Assembly (NCBI GenBank): GCA_050084985.1 | Contig: JBITNC010000001.1 | Span: 128,898,001 to 128,962,000, forward strand | Origin: Nageia nagi | Lineage: Eukaryota; Pinophyta | Direction of reading: 5' to 3' | DNA length: 64,000 nt | In this document: positions 34,583 through 46,179 of the stretch, piece after piece | Layout: every line of letters starts with the position of its first letter | Position numbering within the stretch: the stretch's first letter is position 1 | Notes under the pieces: model-generated | What the model was told of the DNA's origin: nothing | Seen by the model: the letters and a program-made list of their open reading frames with translations, nothing else | The model's database searches: none | Program-made: the position numbers and the translations under genes

Positions 34583-35082
34583 TGTTGGAATGTATAATGC
34601 ATTATTGTAAATGTTTGTATTAATTCTTTTTGTAAATTCACTAATAAATTAAGAGTATCATTAGATACCTTAAGTATTTTAGTGAATATGATAATATAAC
34701 TTGTCCTACACTCCATGTCATGAGCATGCCCCTTGGGTAAAAAGGAGTGCATGTCATGAATTTGTACATTGGATAAAAGGGTGATATAAAGAGGGATTTT
34801 GGCCTATAAATAGAAGGTTCCCTCTTTGTGATCACACACCAATTGTGGAGTAAAGTTATGCTAGAGGATTGTGTTTAAGAGTTGAGTATAGAAAGATTGT
34901 AAGAGTTCTTATTTGTGAATGAAGTGAGATCTAGTTAGTGGATTACTCGTAGTTGGAGGAACCACTTACATATTGAGTTATCTTTGTGACATTATCTTCT
35001 TAGAGTTATTTAGATGTGCTTTGTGAGCTTTAATGTGATCTTAGGAATATAAAGTTATTTAGTTTATACTTCAATTCTCTTA
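34583..35082 (+). repeat. 3' LTR of element A
   Basis: 500 bp, TGTTGGAATG to CTCTTA (terminal CA changed to TA). TATA box at 34805-34813. Followed by ATGAT, the likely target duplication. Confidence 0.9.
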
Positions 35083-35880
35083 ATGATGTTCTATGTTTTT
35101 ATAGTGATCTCCTTAAAAATTGTAGTTCTAATTCTTGCAACTTGATTCATCCATTTAAAAGATAATGTAGTGTTTAAATAATATGAAACCACCTCTAAAC
35201 ACCCTATAAAATGCATTCCAAAATTGAAAACTATTATCTCCTAAAATCTAGATACCCAATTCACCACATATCAAAACATTCAATGTTACAAATGTGTATT
35301 CACCTATGACAATGTATTTGTAACATATTTATTTTGGTTTATATGTAATTATTAAAATTTTGTATCTATATGCAACTAACTTTGGATTATAATTTGAAGC
35401 CAGTGAGTTCTCAACATTCTCCTTGGAAGTCTTTCTTAGGTACCAGCTATCTTGATACAAACTAATCTGCTTAAATAAAAAGTCTATCTTGTTGCCTAAT
35501 ATGGGCCTATAAGTTTTTTATGGATGTGATTATCCTATATATAGAATGGATTAAATTGAAAATGGAAAGAATAATGGGTTTTATATATTCAATACAAGGT
35601 TTTATGAAAGTTGCATTAATTTTCTATTTATGTTCTTTTTAATTCTTTGATAAAATTGCAATTAAAGCAAGATTGCATTTTACAAGCAAATGAATGCTAC
35701 TTAAAATGCCACTTTCATGAAATAGTAAAGTGGAATCGTTCATATTTTACCTAGCTCTTCTTGTTTCCCTACAAATTACAAAATTATCAACTTTGCTTGT
35801 CATACCAATTTAGAGAAATGGGTTGTTTGGAAGTCTAATGTGGTGCTCTAATGCATGTTGGATGCCACATTCTAGAGGCC
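35083..35880. other. Right flank of A, no gene seen
   Basis: AT-rich DNA with no recognisable coding or repeat structure. Confidence 0.5.
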
Positions 35881-35884
35881 TAGC

Positions 35885-36085
35885 TTATGGTTTGCTTTTT
35901 AACTTTGTATGAAAAAAAAAAGATTTGCTTTTTAACTTTATATGAAAATGACATCCATCACTACACTTCAACATCATCCATGATGTCATCTCAAAGCACC
36001 AAAATCATCATTGCAAGGTTGGGATTTGAACCTTGGGGGTGTCCAAACACCCTAATCACCCAAATAATCAACTAAGGTCCTATTC
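35885..36085 (-). mobile_element. Candidate tRNA-derived SINE
   Basis: On the minus strand from about 36080 the sequence reads TTAGTTGATTATTTGGGTG, resembling a Pol III A box, then GGTTCAAATCCC (36021-36032), close to the B-box consensus GGTTCGANTCC. Spacing fits a tRNA head. The body runs left to T-rich sequence. A direct pair of 'tttgctttttaacttt' copies (about 35891 and 35926) flanks an A-run at the far end. No true tRNA fold was confirmed, and the exact ends are uncertain. Confidence 0.45.
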
Positions 36086-37029
36086 ACTTCAAGATGATAT
36101 TCAAGTTCCTACATATTGTTGACATCTTATTAAAATGCTCCTTGGATATTTTGGTCAATGGCCTATTTTACTTATCAAGAAAATATTTTATTCCATAAAA
36201 AATTATTCCCATTGAGTAAATGGCACTTCCTATTCCAACTCAATAAATCATTTTTACCCCTTGTGTAAACAAGGCAATGGATCTTAAAAGATTTAAAAGA
36301 TGTCACCTGATATAAGAATAGGTTAAGCTTTGTACTTCAAATGATTGATATATTACATGAGAAAGTGTTGGTTCTTTATGCTTTTATCTTTTTTAGTGAA
36401 ATAACTATTTACACTCCAGTTACAAACAAGGCAGTGTATTCTAAATATAATTTCAAGAGTTGTAGTCACATTACTTGAAGAACTAGAATTAGCTATGGAT
36501 TTAAAATAAATAATTATTGTATTGCATAAGGTGTAGACACATGTCTTCTAAACCTAGTACAATAATTCATGCCTTCACAAAATAGCATATCAAAATGAAC
36601 TTAATCCATAAACATCAAAGTTTATAACACAACAAAGTTCTATTAACTTTTATTTAAAATGGAAAGAAAATAAATTCTACACAAAAAACCTAGCTAATTA
36701 ATTCTTAAACTAGAATAATACCATCTTATGACCCTTGGTATTGTTGTGGCTTCAACAACACCCCTAAATTTCTAGTAAATCTAAAATTTTGGCAAGAAGA
36801 AGTTGTCCGACAGGAGTAAGCAAGCTAGGGGTGTGTTAAAACCAAGAGGTAGTAGAGACCAAAATTGGTAAAAAAGGATCAACATTGGACTCTTGGCAAC
36901 AATGGATCAAAATTGTGATGATGGCATGATCAAGCAAATTGTTGACTATGGCATGATAGACTAGGAACCCAAACCATCAAAACATATGTGGTAGTGGTAT
37001 GACAATGGTATTAAAGAGATACATCTTAA
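36086..37029. other. Old sequence left of the LINE fragment
   Basis: No ORF of note. The part next to 37030 may be a decayed continuation of the LINE, because minus-strand translation shows short Leu/Ser-rich pieces, but I cannot prove it. Confidence 0.3.
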
Positions 37030-37380
37030 AAGGGATATCATGAAAGCGAATCTAAAAATATTGGCATTGTAGCAAGAAGAGGCAAGCATGGACCTTGAAA
37101 AAATAAAATTGATGGGTAGGTGTTAAATTGAAATATGATATGGAGAACAAAATCCCCAAGTATATGAGGTTATGATTTCCATGAGCTCTCCTTTATAGAA
37201 AAATTGGAACTTGGAGGCCACATCTTTGAAAGTATTAAAAATTATGAATTTAGTTTTTCTAAGGTTAACAAGCTATCATATGTCACAAAAATGATAATGA
37301 ACATCTAATTGTCTATATAATCCATTAGTAGAGATGGAAAGTAGGATTGCATCTTTGGTGAAAAGAATAAAAATTAACAC
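37030..37380 (-). pseudogene. LINE (non-LTR) reverse transcriptase fragment
   Basis: Minus-strand translation gives LFTKDAILLSISTNGLYRQL, then HYHFCDI, LVNLRKTKFIIFNTF and FFYKGELMEIITSYTW. In plant and other LINE RTs this region reads with a FADD catalytic motif, followed by a Leu-rich helix, 'VNxxKTK' and a 'Y-LG' box. The order and spacing match well; the catalytic Asp pair is replaced (FTKDA). Two stops are present. It is a short, 5'-truncated and old relic. Confidence 0.6.
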
Positions 37381-37835
37381 ATTTTGGATAAATATTTTCA
37401 CTCCAATATGAATTTCACTACAAAGTTATGAAAATGGGATAGTGGACAATCCATAACTCTTTATTGATTTTGAAAAGCTACAATATGAATTTCACTACAT
37501 CTAATGATGTTTCATGTGAAGTTCCTATTTAGATTGAATTTTTGGGTCTTCTTATCCCCCACTAGAATTTTTTGCACACCCTGGTAGGACCCTTATGAAA
37601 GTTTATTTTCTTTGAATCAAACAAATTCTTCTATGTCACCCTAGTAAATAGGTTTTTATCAAAGGGGACCTTACCAAGCATGTCCAAAAGCAACTTGATT
37701 TAAATATTGCTAAGTTTTATTTCCATCAATAGGTGCTTTATATTAATCTTCTAAATAATCATTACTATTATCAATATATAACACATAAGATTAAGGATTA
37801 TCTGCTTATGTGGTTGGAAAATCACCTCAGTATTA

Positions 37836-38215
37836 TTGCATGGTAGTTTGATATAATTGCTTTGCTACCCCCCCCCCCCACCTAAATTCATAAAATAGAG
37901 CATATAATTGTAAGGTGGTTTGGTATAATCACTATGCGGTTATACCTGAGAGATTTAAAAAATAGAGGGTATAATCATAAGGTAGTTTGGTATAATCACT
38001 TTATGGTTATACCCTACATATTTAACAAATTAAGGGTTTAATCATAAGGCAATTTGGTATAATTGCTTTGTGGTTATACCTGACATAATGAAAAAAGTAA
38101 TGGTAAAACTACAAGGTGGTTGGCGATCATACCTAAGTAAAATTAAAAAAATATGGTATAATCACAAGGTGGTTTGGGTGATTATACCACATAAAAATAA
38201 AAAAAGAAATAAGGA
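37836..38215. repeat. Second array of TTTGGTATAATC hairpin repeats
   Basis: GGTTTGGTATAATCAC followed by GGTTATACC recurs about five times, spaced ~65-80 bases. Related to 1396-1820. A run of 13-14 C residues lies near 37868-37881. Confidence 0.65.
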
Positions 38216-38519
38216 GAACCACCTTGCAATTCTCCCTTATTAAAAAATGGCTTTTTTTGACCTATAACATGTACTGTGTCTGACATGTGTTAGAAAAACC
38301 ATTCGAGGGGGGTGATACGAAGGTAGGATATGATTTTGAACACATTCATTGAGAATTTTAGTGGGTTTTAGAGTTGGAGTATATTTGAAAAGCTATTGGA
38401 ACATATTAGCTTTATAAATATATAAATATAATTTTTTTAAAAATTGATTATATATTTATGAAGATATAAACATAAAAAAAATTGTTATAAAATCTATATA
38501 GTTATTTAAGAAGACTAAT

Positions 38520-38825
38520 ATTGTGAATATGTAAACATAGATTTAAAAAATAAAATAAAAAATACTCGGCTACATATTTATAATACTATTATGTCATACT
38601 ATTTTTGTGAATATGCAAATATGAAAAAACTTGACTGCATATTTGTGAAATTAATGTCATATTATCTTTGTGAATATGCAAACATGAAAAAATATGGTGC
38701 ATATTCATGACTAAAATGATATATTAGTTTTGTGAATATGCAAACCTAAATTCAAGAAAAAAATTTGATTGCATATTCACAAGTATAATATGTCATTTTA
38801 GCTTCTCGAATATGTAAAATAAATT
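38520..38825. repeat. ~65-75-bp tandem repeats 'ttgtgaatatgcaaacatg'
   Basis: The word TTTGTGAATATGCAAACATG or close variants occurs near 38524, 38600, 38669 and 38733, with a last diverged copy near 38807. Confidence 0.6.
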
Positions 38826-39179
38826 GTTAAAAAAATTAAACCATGCTTCCTGATGCACCAACCTACATGATGTTGAGGATGTGCCATTAATGCAAGTTGA
38901 TGGGTTCATTTTAAACATGTAAAGCAAACCCTAGCTCTCATTTAACTCACTTGACCCTGAAACTCTAGTACTAATGGAGCTTTGGAGAATCAAAAACAAT
39001 ATTCCCCACAACATATCCATTCAAGTTGTACAAGTAATGAAAACCATATTTTTATTGTATTTTCATGTTTTATGGTCCATGAAATTTCATTTACACCATG
39101 CATAATGTCAAATAATTTATGATCTTTTTGTATTGTTCTACATTTTGCTTACATGTCTACTAGAGCAAACACAATAACA

Positions 39180-39765
39180 TTTGATAAAAACCCATTTTCA
39201 ACTACTAATTAATGGATGTCCATACCTTCTTCTAAAGCTCTCATGTCAAATAATTTTTGGGCATAATGTATTCTTTGATATTTTGCATACATACTAAGGC
39301 ACTCACAATAACAACATTCGATGAAAACCCATTTTCAACTATTCTTTAATGGATATCCATACCTTCTTCCATAGCTCATGTATCAAATATTTTTTGGGCA
39401 ATTGTTATTCTTTGATATTTTGCAAAGATGTTTACCAAGGAAATATTAACAATATTCAATGAAAACCCATTTTCAACTACTCTTTGATATATTTCTATAC
39501 CTTCTTCTATAGCTCCCATGTCAAATAATTTTTAGGCCTTCTATATTATTTAATATTCAGCATACATATCTACCATAGCACTCACAACAATACAATTCAA
39601 TAAAAACCCATTTTCAACTACTCTTTGATAAATGTCCATACCTTCTTCTAGAGCTCCCATGTCAGATAATTTATGGGCCTTTTATATTCTTCAACATTTT
39701 GCATACATGTCTACCACAACACCCACAATAGTAACATTTAATGAAAATCCATTTTCAACTATGCC
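39180..39765 (-). repeat. PPR-derived ~139-bp tandem array, about 4.5 copies
   Basis: The word CCCATTTTCAACT falls at 39191, 39328, 39466, 39607 and (as TCC) 39748, giving periods of 137, 138, 141 and 141 bases. On the minus strand each unit encodes a chimera of two PPR pieces: VDMYAKY...KA-KLFD joined directly to MGALEEGMDIYQRVVENGF. In normal plant PPR proteins ~50 residues lie between these two segments. Units carry stops and are not a functional protein. Confidence 0.75.
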
Positions 39766-40085
39766 TGGATAGATGTCCATATCTTTTAGAGCTCCCATGG
39801 TGGTATATACTTGAATAATGTTGGTAAAGGCTATAAATTTTGAATTTACTTTAGAAATTTGCATTTGCTTAATTGTCTCTATGACATTCTTAGAAAACCC
39901 ATTTAGTGCATATATTATGATCAATCCATTCCATGAGATTGCATTTTGTTAAGATATTTTATCAAATAATTTAAACGTTATTTCAACATATGCATTTTAT
40001 GCATATCTTGTAATCATTACATTTCATAAAATTATATTACATCATACATCATATATGTGTACCCATGTTTGAATCATGGATGTAT
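39691..40085 (-). pseudogene. Decayed PPR gene fragment
   Basis: Minus-strand translation gives WNVMITRYA, NAYVEITFKLFDKI, AISWNGLIIIYALNGFSKNV, then FTNIIQVYTTMGALKDMDIY and VVVDMYAKC. These are P-, L- and S-type motifs of a PLS-class pentatricopeptide repeat protein, a family that binds organellar RNA for editing or processing. Stops interrupt it. It flows into the 139-bp array at its 3' side and is cut at its 5' side by the inverted-repeat element at 40091, beyond which the PPR frame resumes. Confidence 0.72.
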
Positions 40086-40090
40086 AGGAT

Positions 40091-41299
40091 TCTACTCACT
40101 ACAACAAAAATTCCATTTAGCATTAGAGCAGGCATCAAACTAGTAAAAAATATGTCTTTATGCCATTAGCATCAGTAGGTGTCAAACATTAATTTTATGC
40201 ATTTTTTTTCATATTCTAATATTATTTTTGAATCAATTTATACCACAAATAGCATAAGAAATAACCTAAAAATTAAAAAAGGTAGCATCACCCACAAATC
40301 ATGCACATAAATCACAATCTAATTATTGATTAAATTATTTAATCAATGATTAGATCAAAGACTCTAGAATCATGCAATGCATATTTTTCTTACTACAAAT
40401 GCCCTCACTCTCTATGCTCTTCAAATCCTATATTCTTGCATTGTCAATAATACACTTCTAGAGGGCAAGCTCCTTCATTCACTCATTAACTATGTTTGAC
40501 TTAAATTTGTCCATTTTATGCATAAGTTTCTGTAAGATAAACTCATACATATGTATGTAAACTATGAAAGTTTGGAAGATGCCCAAAATTTTTTCCACTA
40601 TATGACTGAATGAGACATCTTCTTGTGAAATATGATAATTTTAGGTTACCAAAGATATGGCTTTCCTCAAAAAACATTGACACAGTTTGACCAAATGCAA
40701 CAAATAGTAGAAGTAGTCCAACCAAATCAATTCACCTTTCCCAAAATCCTCAAAGCATGCACCAAATTGGAAGATTTATAATAGGGTTTATACATAAGTC
40801 AAAGACTCTTTAAAATCATATTTTCTTTCACCAAATGAAATAAATAGCAGCACTAGTCCAATGAAATCAATTCAACTTTCCTAGTATCAAATTGGAAGAT
40901 TTGCAATAGGGTTTATAAATACAAGAAATACTCTTTAAAATCAAATTTTGTAGACTGTAATGATTGTAGGATATGCACAAAATTAATATATTTATTTTTC
41001 TAAAATTCTACATTCTAATGTAATACCTAACACCTAGTGACATAATACTTGATGGAAGTGAAGCTATAATTCATGCAAAATATATTTTTTATAATTCCCA
41101 TTATGAAGAAATGTGAAATTATATTTTATGTAATATATCACAATATATGATGCCATATCACATTTGTGATGACTCTAATCCTAATGTGTATGTTAGCATT
41201 GTCTTTAGCAACAATATTTTGAATTTTTTTATAAAAATAATACATTGGGCTTTGACGCTTGCCCTTATGCTAAACCTAATTTGTGTTGTAGTGAGTAGA
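40091..41299. mobile_element. 1.2-kb terminal-inverted-repeat DNA element
   Basis: The left end TCTACTCACTACAACA and the right end in reverse complement are the same for 16 bases and remain similar for about 31 (to TTTAGC). The inner part CACTACAACA resembles the CACTA (En/Spm) terminus, but no 3-bp direct duplication is visible at either possible boundary. There is no transposase, so it is non-autonomous. It sits within PPR coding sequence. It contains the dispersed repeat at 40600-40960. Confidence 0.6.
40600..40960. repeat. Dispersed repeat copy 2
   Basis: Contains 'gacatcttcttgtgaaatat', 'accaaagatatggctttcc' and 'tccaaccaaatcaattcacc', matching copy 3 at 46725-46960 over more than 200 bases and copy 1 at 17765-17885 over about 100. 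An internal partial duplication (40690 and 40850) is visible. Confidence 0.65.
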
Positions 41300-42720
41300 T
41301 GCATATAACTCTTTATGTAAAACTTATAAAATAACATAAGGGAGATAAGCTTTATCATTATATCCCATGAAATTCTTTTTGCATCATGCATATTCTCAAA
41401 TAATTCTTAGGCCTCATCTATTCTTCTCTATTTTGTATAGATGTATTCTACATGGGAGTATAATATGTACAAAGGTTATGTTAGTACATTTGAGTCCTAA
41501 GTGCTTCATTAGATCAAAAAGTTGAAGTATAATTCATTTATGTATTAATTATTGAATCATATATAGAGTGAATTCAAATCTTCAAATTATTTGAGAGGAA
41601 TCAATCTCGGGAAGTGTAGAATAGAACTTATTTATGTATAATTCATTTATGCATAAAAATTTTACATCATGTGCATTCCACAAGATGATTTTTCTTAGTT
41701 ATTTTAAAATTATAATTACTTTCAATATTTAATAGTTTCAAAATGTATCCATGTTGCATCATGCATCTTGTGAAAAACTTCTTGCCTCATGTCTTCTTCC
41801 ACATTTTGCATACTTATTTTTTGCATGTAAATAGAACAAGTACAAAAGTTATGTTATAAAGAATTGGATCAACTTAATTATATCAAAGAGTTTAAGTGCA
41901 TATCTCCTAATCATTTTACTCCATGATAGTGTATTTGCATCATGTGTGATCTTGTCATATAATTCATGGGCCTCATGTGTTCTTCCACATGTTACTTATT
42001 TTTTGCATGCAAGTGGAACACATATAAAGGTTATGTTGTTATAGTTGGATCCCAAGTGCTTCATTAGAGCAAACAGTTTGATTGCACTATTCCTTTGTAT
42101 TCTTCCACATTTTATATACATATATTCTAAGGTACTCACAACAACAACATTCAATGACAATCTATTTTCAACTACTTTGGTAGATGTTCATACCTTCTTC
42201 TAGACATCCCATGTCAAATAATTTATGCACCTTTTATATTCCTCCATATTTTGCATGCATATATATTAGGATAATAATAATAACAATAATTGATGAAAAC
42301 CTTGTCCATGGAATTGTATTTGCATCATGAATATTATCAAATAAGTTTTGGGCATTTTTTATTTTTCTGCATTTTGCATACATGTATACCAGGGAACTCA
42401 AAATAACAACATTCAATGAAAACCCATTTTTAACTATTCTTTGATAGATTTCCATACCTTCTTCTAGAGCTCTTATGGTGGCATATACTAAAATAATGTT
42501 GGCTAAGGTTATAGAGTTTGGACTTACTCTAAACATTTACATTTACTTAAAGGTCTCTAAGGTATTATCAAAAAAACCCTTTTGTACATATCTTGTCAAC
42601 CTTGCATTCCATGAGATTGTATTTTGATCATTATAGTACATAAAATTCTTTTTCCATCATGCATATTATCAAACAATTCTTAGGCATCATGTCTTCTTCC
42701 ATATTGGACACACATGTACT
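41300..42720 (-). pseudogene. Decayed PPR gene region with internal duplication
   Basis: Minus-strand pieces include ELFENMHDAKRISWDIMI (about 41360), KYAKCGRRHEAR (41780), ALMKHLGSNYNNITFICVPL (42020-42070), HEAHELYDKITHDANTLSW (41960), and a 100-codon stretch 42234-42536 with NSITLANIILVYATIRALEE, SSLVYMYAKC and NLFDNIHDANTIPWT. These are successive PPR motifs in several frames with many stops. Sequence near 41360-41640 recurs near 42640-42900, about 1.27 kb away, so part of the locus was duplicated. Confidence 0.7.
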
Positions 42721-43690
42721 TTGCATGCAAGTAGAACACATTATGTTGTTATAGTTGGATCCCAAGTCCTTTATTAGGTCAAAGGGTTTAAATATAATTC
42801 ATTTATATATTACTTCTTGAATCATATATAAAGTGAATTTAGATCTTCAAATTATTTGAGAAGGCTCATTATGTGGAGCACTTTGGGTGAAGATGTAATT
42901 TTTTATTTTTTTATTCTTCCATATTTTTGCATACATGTCTTATGGTTTTCCATTAAGGATATCCATTTGAGAGACACCATTTTGCATGGAAAAAATTTAT
43001 AGATCTATCTGAGGCATAGGTAGGAATAGATCAAATTACAAAAATGAAAGTATGGAAATGAATAAAACAAATAAAAACACATAAAATAAAAAAGGATACA
43101 AGCAAGATATTATGCATAGGAAAGACATGAAGGAGGTGTTGCAAAGGCATATGTTTGTTTTCTTCATTTTTATACTTATACATTTCTAACATAACATGTT
43201 TCTTATTTGCCTTAGATAGATCTAAAAATCTTTCCATGCTGTTAGTTTAAATTTAACTAAAGTGTAAGTTTATTTGGGTTTTATACATTTTCTAGAATGG
43301 TGAAGGGTAAGAAGTAGGCCAAGAAATTCATATTTCTTGTCCAAGAAATACATGAGAAAGTGGTTTTTTCTTGCTATGATATATCATGGAGTAAATTTTA
43401 TTTTCCAGGAAGTGGTAAGATAGATTTGATCATAGTTAAACCTCTATATATATTAGAGGACTTAAAAAAAATATGAACAAAATAATATAGATACATAATG
43501 CACTTTCATGTAGAAAAAAATTGTTAACAAAATCCATGACCAAACTAATGTTGATAATCCACCAAAGAGATCTGCATTACTTACAAGAAAAATATAAGTT
43601 TATTTTTCAAACATAACCTTTACTTTTTCATTGTATAAAGTATTATACATATATTAACTATTCTATTATTGTTGAATTTTAGTTATTGGT
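42721..43690. other. Duplicated PPR flank, then AT-rich DNA
   Basis: 42725-42900 matches 41455-41640 (including 'cttgaatcatatataaagtg' and 'cttcaaattatttgaga'). Beyond it no gene is seen. Confidence 0.5.
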
Positions 43691-43740
43691 GCTAATATGG
43701 TCTTGAAGATAAGAGGAACACCCTTCCTCCACTAAAAAAA

Positions 43741-44320
43741 AAGTATTTTGTCCATTCTAAAGGATGCCAATGCCATTATTTTGTTCATGTATATAAATAC
43801 AAATATAATGTTGCCTTGATAACATATAATAATTTAAATCATATGGATTCAAGTGGAATTCCTTTCCATTATGTTAATGACCCATCAAATGATGGGAGGT
43901 TAATATTTACACCATATTTATCATCTAAGATAGTGTCAATGATTGATATATTGTTAAGTATAGGTGTGTCTATGGATCAAATTTTCAATAGATAGTTCTT
44001 GAAATAGATGTTGGGTAATTTACCAACACTTCAAGATAATTGTTTCATGAAGATATATTTGCTTAATATTGAGAGTAAGATTAAAAATATGAAGGTGCAA
44101 AAATATCCCAATTATTCAAAGAGTGTTAATTTCTAATGTCAAGAAGAGAAGGAAAATTATTTTATTTTTCATTGACCAATAGAGGGGCTTGAGGGTTTTG
44201 TTTTAGGGATTCAAAATTCCTAGATGTTTGAGAATATGGTAACATGTTCACACAATTTAGTATGATTGTAATGGAATCTACATTTAATACTAACAAATAT
44301 GTGGTAAGTTTTTTTTACCT
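43741..44320 (+). pseudogene. MULE/SWIM-type transposase-derived relic
   Basis: One plus frame reads GCQCHYFVHVYKYKYNVALI, GIPFHYVNDPSNDGRLIFTP, LSSKIVSMIDILLSIGVSMD, LQDNCFMKIYLLNIESKI, SVNF-stop-CQEEKENYFIF and FVLGIQNS. After a frame slip near 44250 comes MESTFNTNKY, matching the D-S-T-F-x-T-N-K-Y start of the MULE transposase core seen in SWIM zinc-finger and Mutator-like proteins. The order (Cys-rich N-part, linker, 'xFxLGIQ', core start) fits that family. About eight stops are present. Downstream to 45.3 kb I can follow no further domain with confidence. Confidence 0.55.
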
Positions 44321-46179
44321 TATTTTCTTTTGTATATGTAATTTGACTTAGTCATGGATCTCTTTCCTTTTTGTTACCAATTGTAGTACCAACTTCACAC
44401 ATAACTTTTTTTTTGGAACATAACTTTGAGCTTGTTGATTTTCTATCTGCATAGAACATTCACCTTGTTTTTGTGCACTTGAGGGAGGTGTAGGTAGAGT
44501 AAAAGGTACATTTAAGTGTTATAAAGGCTAATAATGTATTTGGAGCTAGTAATTAAGGAATATGATTTTGTTTTTGTTTTTTTTCTACCTAAGCATTTAC
44601 CAAAATTGAGTAAGGTGCCTTAGGTATGTTTGTGAGAGGAGGGGAAAATGAAGTCAAAAATACTTGGTTCTCTTTAAGGAATGTAACATATGGAGTAAAA
44701 GGAGAAGTTACCCTATTTGGGAGATTTCCCATAGTTATGAGAGATGCTTCAACTATCATTGCAACTCAGTAAAGATCTGGGAAAGTTATTTCTCTAGACA
44801 TGTCAATTTTTAAGAATAGATATGTTAAAAAAGCTCTCAAAAAGTAAATGTATGCAATTAATACTAGAGGCTTCATTTGAGTCAATATTATACTCCATGT
44901 ATGTCAAAACTAGACATTAAAATTAGTAATGGATTCTTTCTCATACCTTATGATTATAATGAAATGAGTGAACAAGGAGAAATAATGTCTTGTCTCATAA
45001 AATTATTTTATGAAAGATTTAATCAACTATTGTCAAATGGTCATAGAGATATCTAGTAGAAATTTGTACCTATCTAATAATTTTTCTATGAAGGATTGGG
45101 AAATTATTCAAACCATCACATTCTCTTGAGTAACATTATGTATTTTTCAAAAGGTAATCACATCAAGACAATGCTCATACATTATCTTCCTAGTCTAGGA
45201 GAGACTTCAAAGCATTGGATGGAATGGTTGCAAGATACATCAGATTCAATGGATTCATTGTATTCCATTATGGATATATTTAGGTTATTTCTCAAGCAAC
45301 CATAGTTGCTACCATATTGAACAATGGAAGTAGTGTTCGATAAAGGAGTTTTTCTTAAATCATGATATCAATCAAAGACATAGTACTTATAATAGCTTTA
45401 TTCCCTTTTTTATTAAGTTTGAAAAGCTCAAAAAGATCTTTACTTTCCTTCACCTAAGAAATTATGAAATATGAACTTAGTTTGAATTTTGGTATAATTT
45501 TATCACATTGTTTAGTTTTTTCCAAATTTGATTGCAGTAAAAATATTAGTAATGAAGACAACTAACCTTGTTATTTGCAAAGTCACTAGTAAGATCCTTA
45601 CAAATATTATATATTTGTAAATGGGTAGGATGCATCATACTAGATGTGTTAGAAAAGTAATTATTGATTGAGATTGTGTAATATTCATAAATTCTTAAAT
45701 CATAATTAATCAAGTCACTAAGGATGAATTATTTTTCTCAATTCAACCTTTGGTATGAAGGTTATTACCTTATCTTTGGGTTAAAGTATCCTCATGGGAA
45801 GATTAACTACATTATTTGTTGGTGAGATGTCAATTCAGCACTTAGTTTATCAATCTAGGGTTGATGTCCAAAGGCTATATACAATTGAGACTCTCTTTTA
45901 TATATGTGGTTTCCTAAATCACACTTGCAAAAATAAATGATTCAAACAATCATAAAACATAAAATAACTTGCAAGAATTAAAATGAAAACAAAACCAAAT
46001 ATACATATTAGCAGCTACATAAACCTAGGAAATATAATATGAATGATATATGAAATATTAATAACAATACTACATTTTAGTGATTTTGCATCATACCATA
46101 CATCATAAAATTGTATTTTGATGTCATGATGTAAGATGCATCATTATTTGTCATGCATATGTAAATCTATATTAAACCA
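44321..46179. other. Unassigned region with one 69-codon ORF
   Basis: The frame at 45096-45305 (MGNYSNHHILLSNIMYFSKG start) is not recognised. It may be an eroded distal part of the MULE relic. The remainder is AT-rich and non-coding. Confidence 0.35.

Larger units (their letters stand above)
5340..35082 (+). mobile_element. Ty1/copia LTR retrotransposon A, split by nested insertions
   Basis: Element A is the outermost and probably oldest element of the nest. It has a 5' LTR (5340-5840), a tRNA-iMet-type primer-binding site, a ~3-kb leader, a gag/protease remnant up to 10100, then integrase, reverse transcriptase and RNase H from 31315 to 33855, a purine tract and a 3' LTR (34583-35082). The order gag-PR-IN-RT-RH is the copia order. 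The middle is interrupted by 21 kb of element B with C and D inside. LTRs differ at roughly one base in ten by eye, and all coding parts carry stops and indels, so the copy is long dead. Flanking GTGAT/ATGAT fits a 5-bp target duplication with one change. Confidence 0.88.

Noticed and set aside
37868-37881. Long C-run as a regulatory or telomeric signal
   Set aside because: A simple homopolymer; nothing around it supports a function.
40097-41293. Firm CACTA classification of the inverted-repeat element
   Set aside because: The inverted match extends beyond CACTA and the expected 3-bp target duplication is not seen, so the class is left open.
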